Shown: piece after piece, positions 1 through 8,564 of the stretch | How positions within the stretch are numbered: position 1 is the first letter of the stretch | Layout of the letters: each line of letters starts with the position of its first letter | Assembly: GCA_009869945.1 (NCBI GenBank) | Contig: WIXG01000680.1 | Coordinates: 1 to 27,230, forward strand | Reading direction: 5' to 3' | DNA length: 27,230 bases | DNA from: Mesaphorura yosii | Lineage: Eukaryota > Arthropoda > Collembola > Poduromorpha > Tullbergiidae | The notes under the pieces: model-generated | Told to the model about the DNA's origin: nothing | The model's database searches: none | What the model saw: the letters and a program-made list of their open reading frames with translations, nothing else | Translations under genes and position numbers: made by a program

Positions 1-20
1 GTAGATTCACCTCGGAATTC

Positions 21-121
21 AGAGTTCAGTACTTTCACCTCTGAATTCAGAGTTCAGAGATCAGAATTCAGTGTCCAGAGTTCAGTACTTTCACCTCTGA
101 ATTCAGAGTTCAGAGATCAGA
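21..121. repeat. 56-bp tandem repeat, about 1.8 copies
   Basis: A 45-base block at 21-65 recurs at 77-121, giving a period of 56 bp. Each copy contains the perfect 14-base palindrome CTCTGAATTCAGAG (39-52 and the matching place in copy two), and the block itself is built from shorter TTCAGAG-like units. The array probably extends left beyond the window. No coding capacity is apparent. The type of satellite is unknown. Confidence 0.8.
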
Positions 122-469
122 GTTCAGAATTTAGTTCCGTATTTTATCCCGACCCGTTGCGATGGGCTTGGCTTCCAATGTCATCACCGAGCCAGAAGGC
201 AAGTCTCGGGAGCACACATGAGCTGTTACTTCGTCCCAAATTATTGGAGTTGCCCAATGGAGAAACTTTCCTCCTTCAAGACAATCTTGGCAGCGATCGA
301 TTAATTGTTCTTGCAGCATTAGATTCACTACGTGTAAGCAAACATAGCACTGCAGCAGACAGCGCTAATTTCTGAAATCATATTTTAAGGCTATTTATTT
401 GATCAGTATTTTGTAATAAACTGGACTTTTGAATCCAAGGCGGATGTGACTTTGGACTATTGCGGATTA

Positions 470-839
470 ATGGCGGCTGAAGGTTTGACCGAAGAGATGC
501 TGAGCGAGCTCATGAGCATATTCGGCGAGCAGACAAAAGATGAGACTCACGCTGCAGGAGGGTGACCCAATTCGACGTACCAAGTGTTTAGTTTCTCGAC
601 GCTCACATGAATTCAGTCGCGGTACTTCGACAAAAATCACCCTGGCTACGTGGACACGGACGTGAGCAGCAACAAGGGAGTCCGAACGATCGAATAGGGC
701 GCAGTGTCTGACATACTTGGCTCTCCTTCCACCGAGTGACAAGCTGTGTGGTAACTACATTTAGCATGACAAGCAAGTCGTCGATTGGGTGAACGGGCCT
801 CTGCCCGCCCCGGGATACAAAATGAATCTGAACTCGTGA
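470..839 (+). pseudogene. Decayed carbonyl-reductase (CBR1-like short-chain dehydrogenase) copy
   Basis: The C-terminal half of a carbonyl-reductase-type short-chain dehydrogenase can be read on the plus strand. One frame from 470 gives a GLTEEML helix, then the family signature HPGYVDTD followed by SNKGVRTIE. The tail HDKQVVDWVNGPLPA is in another frame starting at 765. Stops interrupt the first frame at 563-565 (TGA where the family has Trp), 608-610 (TGA), 695-697 (TAG where Gln is expected) and 737-739 (TGA). A frameshift lies between 740 and 765. The catalytic YxxxK stretch is ruined because the Lys is lost. Intact relatives are cytosolic NADPH-dependent reductases of carbonyl compounds. 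No N-terminal Rossmann half was found upstream, so the copy is truncated or its earlier exons lie outside what I can recognise. The family assignment rests on recalled family motifs. Confidence 0.75.
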
Positions 840-1769
840 GCAATCAGATTGCTGATACAACAATCACTTATTTCATTTGTTTGCATTTAAAGATGAGAAT
901 CTGCTTTAAGAATGTTGTGAAAGAAAAGTAGATCAATTTTTACAAAATCAATTTCATATTAGTCTCATATTGTTCATTTCCATTTGAACACAATAACTGT
1001 GGTTCACTGTGACCTTTTCCAATGATTGGATCCGGTTAAACACCAACATTCACAACCTCCTTAAAGCCAGAACAAGATGAGTGCTCATTCTTTAACAACC
1101 GCGTGTCCGCTTACCCACAGTAACACAGCACAAATTGGAAACGCCTGCATGACCTTGGAATCCATTGAGATTGGCTCATTTTATCCCCGTTCTAGAAGCC
1201 ATGCACCGCTTGTTGTGCTGCCCCCACAGTTTCCATCGCGCATTTGTAGTACCCACCTTCTCGTGCAGCCCCAGTTCCGGTGTTGGACATTCATACTTAC
1301 CCTCGAACCCTGTCCGTCAACGCTGGTCCGATAGTATTTACATTAATCGTTCTGAAAGTGGCCCCGAGAATGCGCTGTCGTCCGATGGTGCTGTCGTACG
1401 CCTTCAACATGTTTCTGATCCTGGAAAGTCAACAATTCAAATTCTGACTTCAGATTCGGATTCAGCGCTTCAAAACACATAAGAATCGATGAAAACACTT
1501 ACCAGCTTGCCTCCGTCGGAGTTCCGACATAGTGAAACGTGCAAAATAAAATGACAAATTATTAACAAATTAATTACAACCTGGCTCTTGAATTCGTCAA
1601 CCCTTCAACCAACTATCACCAGGAAAAACTCGAAACAAAAATCCAAATTATTCATTTCAGACTGATTGCCTCGCTTTCCTTTGCATTTCTGTCTAAAATT
1701 GGAGTCCACTTTCGTATTTCTTGGCAGTTTCTAAATTACAACCAGTAAACAGGGAAGTGCAGCCCAAAA
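840..1769. other. Intergenic stretch with one possible minus-strand exon
   Basis: No gene was recognised here. Most of it is AT-rich. On the minus strand, 1420-1301 is bounded by an acceptor-like TTGACTTTCCAG and a donor-like GTAAGT and stays open in one frame. It encodes about 40 residues (AYDSTIGRQRILG and onward) that match nothing I know. Plus-strand open frames at 1077-1482 look like non-coding noise. Confidence 0.4.
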
Positions 1770-2867
1770 ATGGTAACTGAGACAGAACTCACCGTCATCG
1801 AGGAAGGTTTGTCCATCCTCAGTCGCACAGGGTTGTTGCCCTTGGACTGGCACTCCAAAACAAAAACCTTAAGCCACACTTCGTCCCGATTGAAGTGGGT
1901 CAGAGCCTATTTTTTCATTGTATCGGGTCCCTTTCTGGTCTGGTTTCATTCGCAGACCGTGCTGCGATTTTTTCAGTCTGACCAGCACTTCCTCAGCCAG
2001 GGATTGCGGATCATTTCCATCTCCCTGGTCCCTGCTTTCTCCATGGGCACTGTGTTGAGTCTGATGATGTTTTCCCGGCTGAATGATGTGATTCACTTTT
2101 GCAACCAGGTGCTTCTTCAAAGTCGGAAGATGGGAGTGAGTTCCGAAGAGACCATGCGATCCAAGTACCTCAAGTACAGTCAAAACACAGTGGACCTGTT
2201 AGTGATCCCAGTTGCGACTCCAATTCCCATAATCGATTTGATGACAAAGAGGGCAGACGGATGGACATGGTGGCAGATTCTGGCTTTCGCGCTTTATGAC
2301 ATGTACTTTGCTTTAATGGTAACGCTCGGGGCTTGGGTCATCTTTATCTACGTCTGCAACTTCCTTGTCACTACCAACGATGGACTTTGGGACAATCAAG
2401 CGAATTCTACGAGGACTCTGCTGAAAATGGCCAGCAACCATAAAGCGGTGACAATTCTCTGCAAGTTTTTCAACACCACCATCTGTGCAGAAATTTTGCC
2501 ACTGTTTAAGTACGGAGTAAGTGCTTTGGCCATGCTCCTCTTCAGCTTTGCTGTCCGAATGGAAGGAGTCGAGATCACCAGCGTTGGGATAAAATGTATG
2601 TTTTTTGCCACCGCAGTGGGTCTATCAGGTACAGTTGTGGGTATGGGCAACATGCTGACCACTGTGTGGTCGTCGGGGCACAAGTGCGTGCACAAGATGA
2701 AACAAATGTCAATGACGAGGGTCGAAGCAGCAGTCACTCGGTCCCTACTTCCGATACGAGTCACGGTCGGGGGATTGTACCACATGGAGAAGGAGGCTAA
2801 GCTGACCCTGATCGATTTCCTCATCACGGGATCAATGAACATGCTGCTTCTGACGTCCAAAAAATAA
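1770..2867 (+). CDS. Gustatory-type seven-transmembrane chemoreceptor (arthropod GR-like)
   Basis: This is a single-exon gene for 365 residues, a usual length for arthropod gustatory receptors. It has a short N-terminal region, then hydrophobic segments at about residues 45-65, 80-102, 145-160, 168-200, 240-262 and 273-298. The second half is the more conserved part, as in the GR family. A Tyr-bearing C-terminal segment near LYHMEKEAKLTLIDFL sits where GRs have their TY-type TM7 motif, in divergent form. Such proteins sit in the dendrite membrane of sensory neurons as ligand-gated cation channels; the ligand cannot be inferred. The ATG at 1770 is preceded by purine-rich sequence and no upstream in-frame ATG. 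A poly(A) signal follows at 2943-2948. A broken paralogue follows on the same strand, so this is a small tandem family. A GR-related 7-TM protein of another branch is possible. Confidence 0.7.
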   Translation: MVTETELTVIEEGLSILSRTGLLPLDWHSKTKTLSHTSSRLKWVRAYFFIVSGPFLVWFHSQTVLRFFQSDQHFLSQGLRIISISLVPAFSMGTVLSLMMFSRLNDVIHFCNQVLLQSRKMGVSSEETMRSKYLKYSQNTVDLLVIPVATPIPIIDLMTKRADGWTWWQILAFALYDMYFALMVTLGAWVIFIYVCNFLVTTNDGLWDNQANSTRTLLKMASNHKAVTILCKFFNTTICAEILPLFKYGVSALAMLLFSFAVRMEGVEITSVGIKCMFFATAVGLSGTVVGMGNMLTTVWSSGHKCVHKMKQMSMTRVEAAVTRSLLPIRVTVGGLYHMEKEAKLTLIDFLITGSMNMLLLTSKK

Positions 2868-2942
2868 TTCTTTCAAAATGCTTTGTTTCAGTTTCAGTTG
2901 CCTTATTCATTGGTCTAATTTTAAGTTTAGTTGAACGTCGTT

Positions 2943-2948
2943 AATAAA
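2943..2948 (+). terminator. Poly(A) signal AATAAA of the receptor gene
   Basis: AATAAA lies about 75 bases after the stop codon of the receptor at 1770-2867, in the correct orientation. Confidence 0.6.
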
Positions 2949-3453
2949 TGTGAGCACATTTTTGTCGTCAATATTTTTCTGAACATATAAACACCTTTCG
3001 AAATAGAGACGTCCTCTTTCCCCTTGGCCTTCGTGGCCGGAATTTACCGAGGTATTGCATAAACCATTTTCCAATTTTCTAGATAATAATCTGGATTCTT
3101 TGGAAATGAAAGAACTAGCAAAGTTAATAAAATTGGCCCTTGGTCTTGGCACATGGCAGATTGCTGAGTGCAAATTAATATTCGGAAACTAGTAAAGGCT
3201 ATTAATTATTTACAATTTCTTCTCCGTACAAACAAGAGTGCTTCATCCCTTTTTCGCGGCTGGGATGCTTCTTGATTTATTCATGTCATTTTAAAAACAA
3301 TTTTCTCCAATTTTTTTCAAGATATTTTCTCACGATAAGGGGAAAAAAAACTTGATTAAACTCCAACCTTGATTAAATGCGTCATGATCCATGCCCTGGT
3401 CATGTGTGCTTTCTATTTATAATGTCCTTCTGTCAATCATCTTGGTGGCAATC
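2949..3453. other. AT-rich intergenic spacer
   Basis: This separates the intact receptor from its broken paralogue. No gene, RNA or repeat was recognised. Confidence 0.5.
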
Positions 3454-3920
3454 ATGCAAATGAAAAATCAAGCAGAACTCGACATCATCGAGGATGCCCT
3501 GTCGGCGCATTATCGCTCGGGGATGCTCGCCTTGGATTGGAACCACGACATCAAAACTCTCCGGCCAGTTTTGGAGGTCATGCTGGAAACATGCCATTGC
3601 CTGCTTCGTCACATTGTCCGGTCTCATTCAGGTCTGGCTCCACTTGCAGAATGTCGTATGTTTGTTGAACTCTGAGGATCATTTCTGGGCTTACGAATAA
3701 TTTCATTCATCTTGCTCCCTGGATTCGGCTTTATCACTGCATGGAATTTGATTATGTCGTGGCGAGACGACCTGGCCCAGTTGTGCAATCAAGTGCTATT
3801 TCAGAGCCAGAAATGTGTGAGCCGCGTTCGGACGTCGCGGGCCAAGTACTTTGAGTAGTCAAAAAATTCTGTATGGGATTTTTGTCGCAGTCTCCCTCAC
3901 ACCTGGGTGCTGACCGCTGT
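3454..3920 (+). pseudogene. Truncated, frameshifted paralogue of the gustatory-type receptor
   Basis: Three successive frames align with the first 140-150 residues of the intact receptor upstream. Frame one starts at ATG 3454 and carries ALDWNHDIKTL, matching PLDWHSKTKTL. Frame two, from about 3595, carries QVWLHLQNVVCLLNSEDHF, matching the VWFHSQTVLRFFQSDQHF region. Frame three, from about 3695, carries CNQVLFQSQK and RAKYFE, matching CNQVLLQSRK and RSKYLK. It therefore has at least two frameshifts, plus a TAG just after RAKYFE. The last 200 or so residues, including the conserved C-terminal receptor half, are absent. No function is expected. It shows that the locus duplicated in tandem and that one copy died. 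Confidence 0.82.
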
Positions 3921-3962
3921 TAATAGTGTCTAACCCACGTCAGCCTACGAGCTTATAACATC

Positions 3963-4311
3963 ATGGCAGGAGGAGGTGGACATCAGCAGCAGCAGGGCAA
4001 TGGGGTGGAGGAGGAAGTGGCGGCGGGTGATGTCGTGCGTCGCACACGTGGCAGTGTGGAAACAGAGGGAGACGCCAAGATGATCCGACACAGCCACTGG
4101 AAAATAAGCTATGAGCACGCGACGTGAGTCTGTCTCCAATAACAAGTAACCATTGACTACTCGAAATGCCCGATTCAGAGTTTTGTTTGTTTTGTCCAGC
4201 TTTCTTGGTCCCCTCAATGCACCATGTTTGTGGATGCTATCGATGAGTAACATGCGAGCAAGTCAGTTGCCCAAAATTCAAATGAAGCAGCTCACGTGGG
4301 AAAAGCTATGA
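3963..4311 (+). CDS. Possible small two-exon gene, unrecognised
   Basis: This is a candidate only. Exon 1 (3963-4123) starts with ATG, encodes a Gly/Gln-rich then acidic N-terminus, and ends at a good donor (GTGAGT). A 76-base intron ends in a strong T-rich tract (TTTGTTTGTTTTGTCCAG). Exon 2 (4200-4311) continues in frame to a TGA, giving about 90 residues. The splice signals are better than chance, but the protein resembles no family I know and has no membrane span. It may be the 5' part of a longer gene: a further open stretch after an acceptor-like site near 4391 does not join in frame. Confidence 0.25.
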
Positions 4312-4598
4312 CTAGTGTAGACCCACACTTGTACGTACATATATTGCAGCTCCATGGTAACACGACCATGACAAGGTTTGATTGATTTGCAGGACACTCC
4401 AACCAAATGGGCAGTTACCCAAACGTTGCCCCATTCAATGGCTGGCTCCATCTTTGGACTCTTCTGGCATCGCAAACGTACGGGTGTCTGCAACCAGATG
4501 CTGTAGGCGAAGGCGGAGGGGAAGAGGAAGATAAAGAAAATAGACTCTTCCAAATAGGCTAATTAATCATTAAAGTTATGGTTAATAAATGAAGTAGA

Positions 4599-4604
4599 TT
4601 TATT
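4599..4604 (-). terminator. Poly(A) signal of the M28 aminopeptidase gene
   Basis: TTTATT on the plus strand is AATAAA on the minus strand, 18 bases past the stop codon at 4622-4624. Confidence 0.75.
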
Positions 4605-4621
4605 CAGAGGATATTGCATAT

Positions 4622-5752
4622 TTATGCGACAGAAAGTCCTAGCTCAACCGAGTGCCCAATCGCAAGCTTCACAAACTCTCTCACTTGTTCAAAGTTCACC
4701 GTATCCATGCTATCCCGTACAGTATGCATATTCGGATGGAACACAATTTCCACAGGCATGACAGCTGGGTAACCCGCATTTGTCCAGGACACGTGATCCG
4801 AACACCCGTACCCACATTCACGATTTGTCCATGTATACTCGCAATATTCATCAATGATTAAACGGAGAAACGAACTTGCCGCCGCATTCGTGTAGTCTGT
4901 CAGCACACCAATCTCACGTCGCCCCGCAAAGTAACCAACGACGTCCATGTTAACCATGCTGACGACATCCACTCCACGTGCGTTGTAATCTTGAGCAATG
5001 GCCTGGGAGCCACGGAGACCAACCTCTTCTGCCGCGTACCATTGAAATTCAAGCGTGCGACGTGGGACGAAGCCAGCCTCGAGCAAAGTAGTCAAAGTTT
5101 CGATGAGGGCAACACATCCACTCCCATCATCATCCGCGCCTGGCGCCTGACCCCCCGAAGGGTTGGCTAGGTTGATGGAGTCTTGATGAGCCCCGAATAC
5201 CATGACCTGAGCCCGCTGGACGGGGTCAGAGCCTTCGATACGGGCTACAACGCTGTTTTGTGGCCAAGAATGGGTTACTGCGTGGACAGACACTGCTCCT
5301 GAGTAGCCATTGGCAACGGCTTGGTCAAGGATACCCTGAACATGTGCCTGAAGCCATTCTGATGACTGGCGCCCATTCTGATTGTTATAGTAACGGTTTG
5401 GGAATGCGCTGAATTCTTGAATGAAGGTTTCCATACGTGGGATACTGATTCGTGGTGTAATCTGAGCCACGACGAGCTGGTAGAGGAGTTGAGTGGGGAA
5501 AGCGAGTGTACCGATCGGGTGACTGATTTCTGGACGTTCTGGATTGTCTGTGATATCCAAGAAATGATTCAAATCTTCACGGATCATTCGCTCTACTTCC
5601 GGTTCGGTCATCCATTTAGGTGGATCCACTTCATTCACCTGAATCAGGCGTTTGCCTGCAGCAACTTGTTGAGCGTGGAAGGACGGCGACGCGTGTACCA
5701 TGGCAACCACAGCCACGAAGGCTAAGAGGAGCAGCTGGACGGCGGTGTTCAT
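4622..5752 (-). CDS. Secreted M28 zinc aminopeptidase, LAP1/Aeromonas-aminopeptidase-like
   Basis: This intronless gene encodes 376 residues. A signal peptide covers residues 1-21 (MNTAVQLLLLAF onward), followed by a pro-region to about residue 95. The M28 catalytic domain has all the expected di-zinc residues: His189 in GAHQDS, an Asp at 207-209 in GADDDGSG, catalytic Glu242 and ligand Glu243 in AAEEVGL, Asp270 in NMDVVGY, and His343 in HTVRDS. The disulphide loop CGYGCSDH (313-320) is typical of secreted fungal leucine aminopeptidase 1 and the Aeromonas enzyme. The enzyme should be secreted and release N-terminal hydrophobic residues from peptides, for example in the gut lumen. Length and motif order resemble fungal LAP1 more than animal M28 enzymes such as glutaminyl cyclase, so horizontal origin is a fair hypothesis, not shown. 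A TATA box lies at 5819-5814 and a poly(A) signal at 4604-4599. The frame is clean. Confidence 0.9.
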   Translation of the reverse strand: MNTAVQLLLLAFVAVVAMVHASPSFHAQQVAAGKRLIQVNEVDPPKWMTEPEVERMIREDLNHFLDITDNPERPEISHPIGTLAFPTQLLYQLVVAQITPRISIPRMETFIQEFSAFPNRYYNNQNGRQSSEWLQAHVQGILDQAVANGYSGAVSVHAVTHSWPQNSVVARIEGSDPVQRAQVMVFGAHQDSINLANPSGGQAPGADDDGSGCVALIETLTTLLEAGFVPRRTLEFQWYAAEEVGLRGSQAIAQDYNARGVDVVSMVNMDVVGYFAGRREIGVLTDYTNAAASSFLRLIIDEYCEYTWTNRECGYGCSDHVSWTNAGYPAVMPVEIVFHPNMHTVRDSMDTVNFEQVREFVKLAIGHSVELGLSVA

Positions 5753-5780
5753 AATTACGGTTACTATGGGCGCAATCGTG

Positions 5781-5819
5781 AACTGAAATTACGAGTCTAG
5801 CCGTGGGGTTCGTTTTATA
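5781..5819 (-). promoter_or_regulatory. Core promoter of the M28 gene (TATA box plus initiator)
   Basis: The minus strand has TATAAA at 5819-5814 and an arthropod-type initiator TCAGTT at 5786-5781, about 35 bases apart. This predicts a 5' leader of about 30 bases before the ATG at 5752. Spacing is slightly longer than the usual 30-31. Confidence 0.55.
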
Positions 5820-5926
5820 AATTCTGAGTTAATCAGTTGAGCCCAGCAGCTCACTGTCAATGGCAACTTGGGCGTCATTACCATGGACTTTGTTTCCCCC
5901 ACGCGTTTCGTGTACAAAAATGTGTG

Positions 5927-5934
5927 TATATAAA
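5927..5934 (+). promoter_or_regulatory. TATATAAA box facing right
   Basis: A strong TATATAAA on the plus strand lies about 110 bases from the minus-strand TATA box of the M28 gene, so the pair is divergent. No coding exon could be assigned directly downstream. The first ATG (6043) opens only about 21 codons before a stop. It may serve the unrecognised gene that ends at 7418. Confidence 0.35.
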
Positions 5935-6719
5935 CCCAAGCGAGTCGTGGATTAATGGATTGAGTGGATTAACGCTTATTCTCTGATATTTCATTGGCAC
6001 AGCAGTGTCACTGTGACTGTGAATTCCCCAGAAAAACAAAGCATGGAGAGATTAACCAAACTTACACTTTACACACATGCAGAGTTCAGTGTCAGTGCCC
6101 AGGGTTAAACTCAAGTATTTCTGGTGGAATTTACCAATTTTGAAATTTATTTCAGTCTAAGTTACCTGCATGGATAGGAATAATTTAACATTACCTTAAT
6201 TAGTTTAACAGTAATCACGGGTCAGAATTTGTCAATTTGCCACTCGCTGGAGGAATTTTTTAAAGTAGTTTCAAAACTTTCAATTATTTATGATACATGG
6301 TGAATACAATGAATTAAGATAGCCGAGTTCATTCAAAGCTAACTGAATATATTAACTTATTTTAGTTTCTTGCAATCAAGGAAGTGTCAAGTGATCGGCA
6401 TGCCAACACACAACATAGTAACCTAAATCTATCTACGTACATAAACGTAGTAGAATTTTTCAGACCACATGCGCAGATATAATTCCAGATGAGAGCAAAA
6501 TCTCTGAATTGTCATCATGTTATTATTAGAACCAATTGTAATTTCGTGTCCATAACTTGCGGTTGCTATCTGCTCCACCGTTTAACTTATCAGCATTACG
6601 AGGATTTAATTACAAAACTTGTAACGGTTCTGCTGTGGAATTCTGTGGCTTCAACTGCCTGTCTGCAGCTTGGCTTCTTTATCCAGAATCGAATCGAATA
6701 GATTTTCGTTACAATGCGT
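5935..6719. other. AT-rich stretch without a recognised gene
   Basis: No confident coding sequence was found. An open stretch around 6560-6760 contains NYKTCNGSAVEFCGFNC in one frame and could be an exon of the gene that follows, but I found no splice pair joining it. Confidence 0.35.
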
Positions 6720-7418
6720 GCAGCAAGTTGCTACTAGCAATAGGCCAACTCATAATTTGAATTCCATTCCATTTGTTTACCCTTTACAAGTTGGAAGTAT
6801 AAAAAATGAGTTGCAAACTGCAGCGCGGTATATTGGCTTTGAATGGTACATTATAACAGAACCCAATGCTATTCAATATTCTACACTTTCAGAATATTAC
6901 ACCGCAAATCAACAAATTGGGAGTCTGCTTATGGAAGTACAAACCCTGGCGATTAATATTACAAATCCCCAGGGAGCAGCTGCTTTAGAAGCACGGCTGT
7001 TAAATTTGGAGCAAGAAATCCAGAAAGGTATCACCGATCTCAGCTACAATGATCATGACTACAAAAGTTTAGTTGCTTGTAATCTAATCTTCTTGTCTGT
7101 TCAAAGTTCCAGCAGAATTCGTTCACGTGCAACTTCCAAGACAGGCGCCCCCTCAGAATCTGTGGCCAAATTTTACCTGGGACTTCGGACTATTCCGGAT
7201 TGTTTTTTCAAGCCGAGGGATCCGGATTCTTCCCGTTCGGAGAGGTGCAAGAAAGTGCTCAGAGGGTGGAGAAAATTAAATACATGTGGAGTAGGGAAGT
7301 GGGGGCATTTTACCCTTGGGAACTAACATTGGCTGGAAACAAACGGTCTACATTCATTAGAACGGACTTGGCAATCAATTCAAACTCTCAGAGACGGAAA
7401 TCAGAGCAAAGAATATAG
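6720..7418 (+). CDS. Unrecognised protein gene, 5' end uncertain, with one probable frame break
   Basis: An open frame from about 6710 to 7067 encodes an aromatic stretch (AARYIGFEWY) and a helical segment rich in Gln, Leu and Glu (about 6900-7040). A very short intron of roughly 40 bases (GTTTAG to TTCAAAG, about 7068-7107) would join it in frame to PAEFVHVQLPRQAPPQNLW. The second part then changes frame in the T6 run at about 7202-7207. One T fewer would continue smoothly into QAEGSGFFPFGEVQ and on to TAG at 7416-7418. No signal peptide or known domain is visible and no in-frame ATG marks the start. It could be a decaying gene, or a real gene with a homopolymer error. Confidence 0.35.
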
Positions 7419-7501
7419 CAATTTCATATTTACTCATATGAAGCAGATGCTCGAACTCAGAATTATTTGTGCATCTCATACTTTGCGCGAGATTCGCAGT
7501 C

Positions 7502-8169
7502 TTATCCGGGAAGATGCGATGGCCGATGTTGCGGATTGTAAGAGGCGTGATCGCGATGAGATTGACATCTTCCATTCCGACAGTCTTCAGAGCAGCACTC
7601 GTCGTACGTCACGCACCTTTCACCCACACGTCCACACCGACGCCCGTCCCCTTCTGCCGCTGGGGCATGACAGCGTCCACGTCTGCACTCCTCTGAACAG
7701 CAATCATCGTACCGTCTGCATCCTTCGCCCACTCTCGCACATTGCCCCTCGTGCGACGACTCAGCGGTCTGGCAGATTCCTTGACTACAGTCTTGGGAGC
7801 AACATTCAGAGAATTCGGTGCACACACGTCCTGCTGGAGTGCACGAGGGCTTGCAGCGTTGACTGAACTGTCCACATCTCTTGGAGCAGCACTGGAAATC
7901 GCTATGGCAATGAAAGCCCATTTGTCCGCATCGCGGACGATGCGGGTTTGGGAATTGTAGGAGCAAGGAAGGAGGAGCTCGAGCCGTTCCATTCCTCAGT
8001 TGGAGGCCATCGTTGCCAAGCGCCTAGAAAAGGATAAATATGTTACTATAAAAATACAATAGTTTTATAATAAAATAGAATTTGTACGGATGGCGGGACG
8101 TACGGTTGAAGGCGACGAGAGCAGGATTGCCCCTAAAACTAGGATGAAGAGGCGTGATATCCAAGTCAT
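7502..8169 (-). CDS. Secreted protein with four inhibitor-cystine-knot (knottin) modules
   Basis: Two exons encode 195 residues. Exon 1 (8169-8104) encodes 22 residues forming a classic signal peptide (MTWISRLFILVLGAILL). It ends at donor GTACGT. An 80-base intron (8103-8024) ends in TTTATCCTTTTCTAG, and exon 2 (8023-7502) continues in phase 0. After a linker come four cysteine modules at about residues 54-79, 83-106, 117-140 and 152-175. Modules 2-4 have exactly C-x6-C-x5-CC-x3-C-x4-C; module 1 has x6 in the last loop. This is the six-cysteine knottin framework found in arthropod defence peptides, protease or channel inhibitors and venom peptides. Short charged linkers between modules suggest a multi-headed inhibitor or a precursor cut into single knots, but no clear dibasic sites separate them all. 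Target and tissue cannot be told from sequence. Confidence 0.85.
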
Positions 8170-8520
8170 TCTATTCTTTGTTGAGAAGGTCGGAATCAAT
8201 GTGAACGTGAAAAGATAGCCAGTCTTTTATTTTTATGCACTATTGTTTAATTATGGATGGAAGAAGCAGCTGGGTGATTAATTCTGCTAATTAACAGAAT
8301 TGAGCAATATCAAATCAATAATCTATTAATTTAGGTTCAAGTGCCAAACTCTGCGTTAGATGGAATTTGGATTTGTGAATGACGCAGATCAGATACCAGA
8401 ATCAGGTTAATTGAGTCATATGAAAGTTTGACTGACAGCAAATTCCAGTTCAATCCTTGCACAATGCACTTCTGCCTCCTTTGAGGCAATTAATTAGAGC
8501 GAAATTCAGGGTTAAATTAT
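8170..8520. other. Spacer between knottin gene and helical-protein gene
   Basis: AT-rich sequence. On the minus strand an A-rich GCATAAAAATAAAAG near 8225-8240 is a possible TATA-like element for the knottin gene. Nothing else was recognised. Confidence 0.4.
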
Positions 8521-8526
8521 TTTATT
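8521..8526 (-). terminator. Poly(A) signal of the helical-protein gene
   Basis: Minus-strand AATAAA lies 39 bases beyond the predicted TAA at 8567-8565. Confidence 0.55.
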
Positions 8527-8564
8527 ATTTGCAAGATATGTTGGCACATGATAGCTTCTTCACA

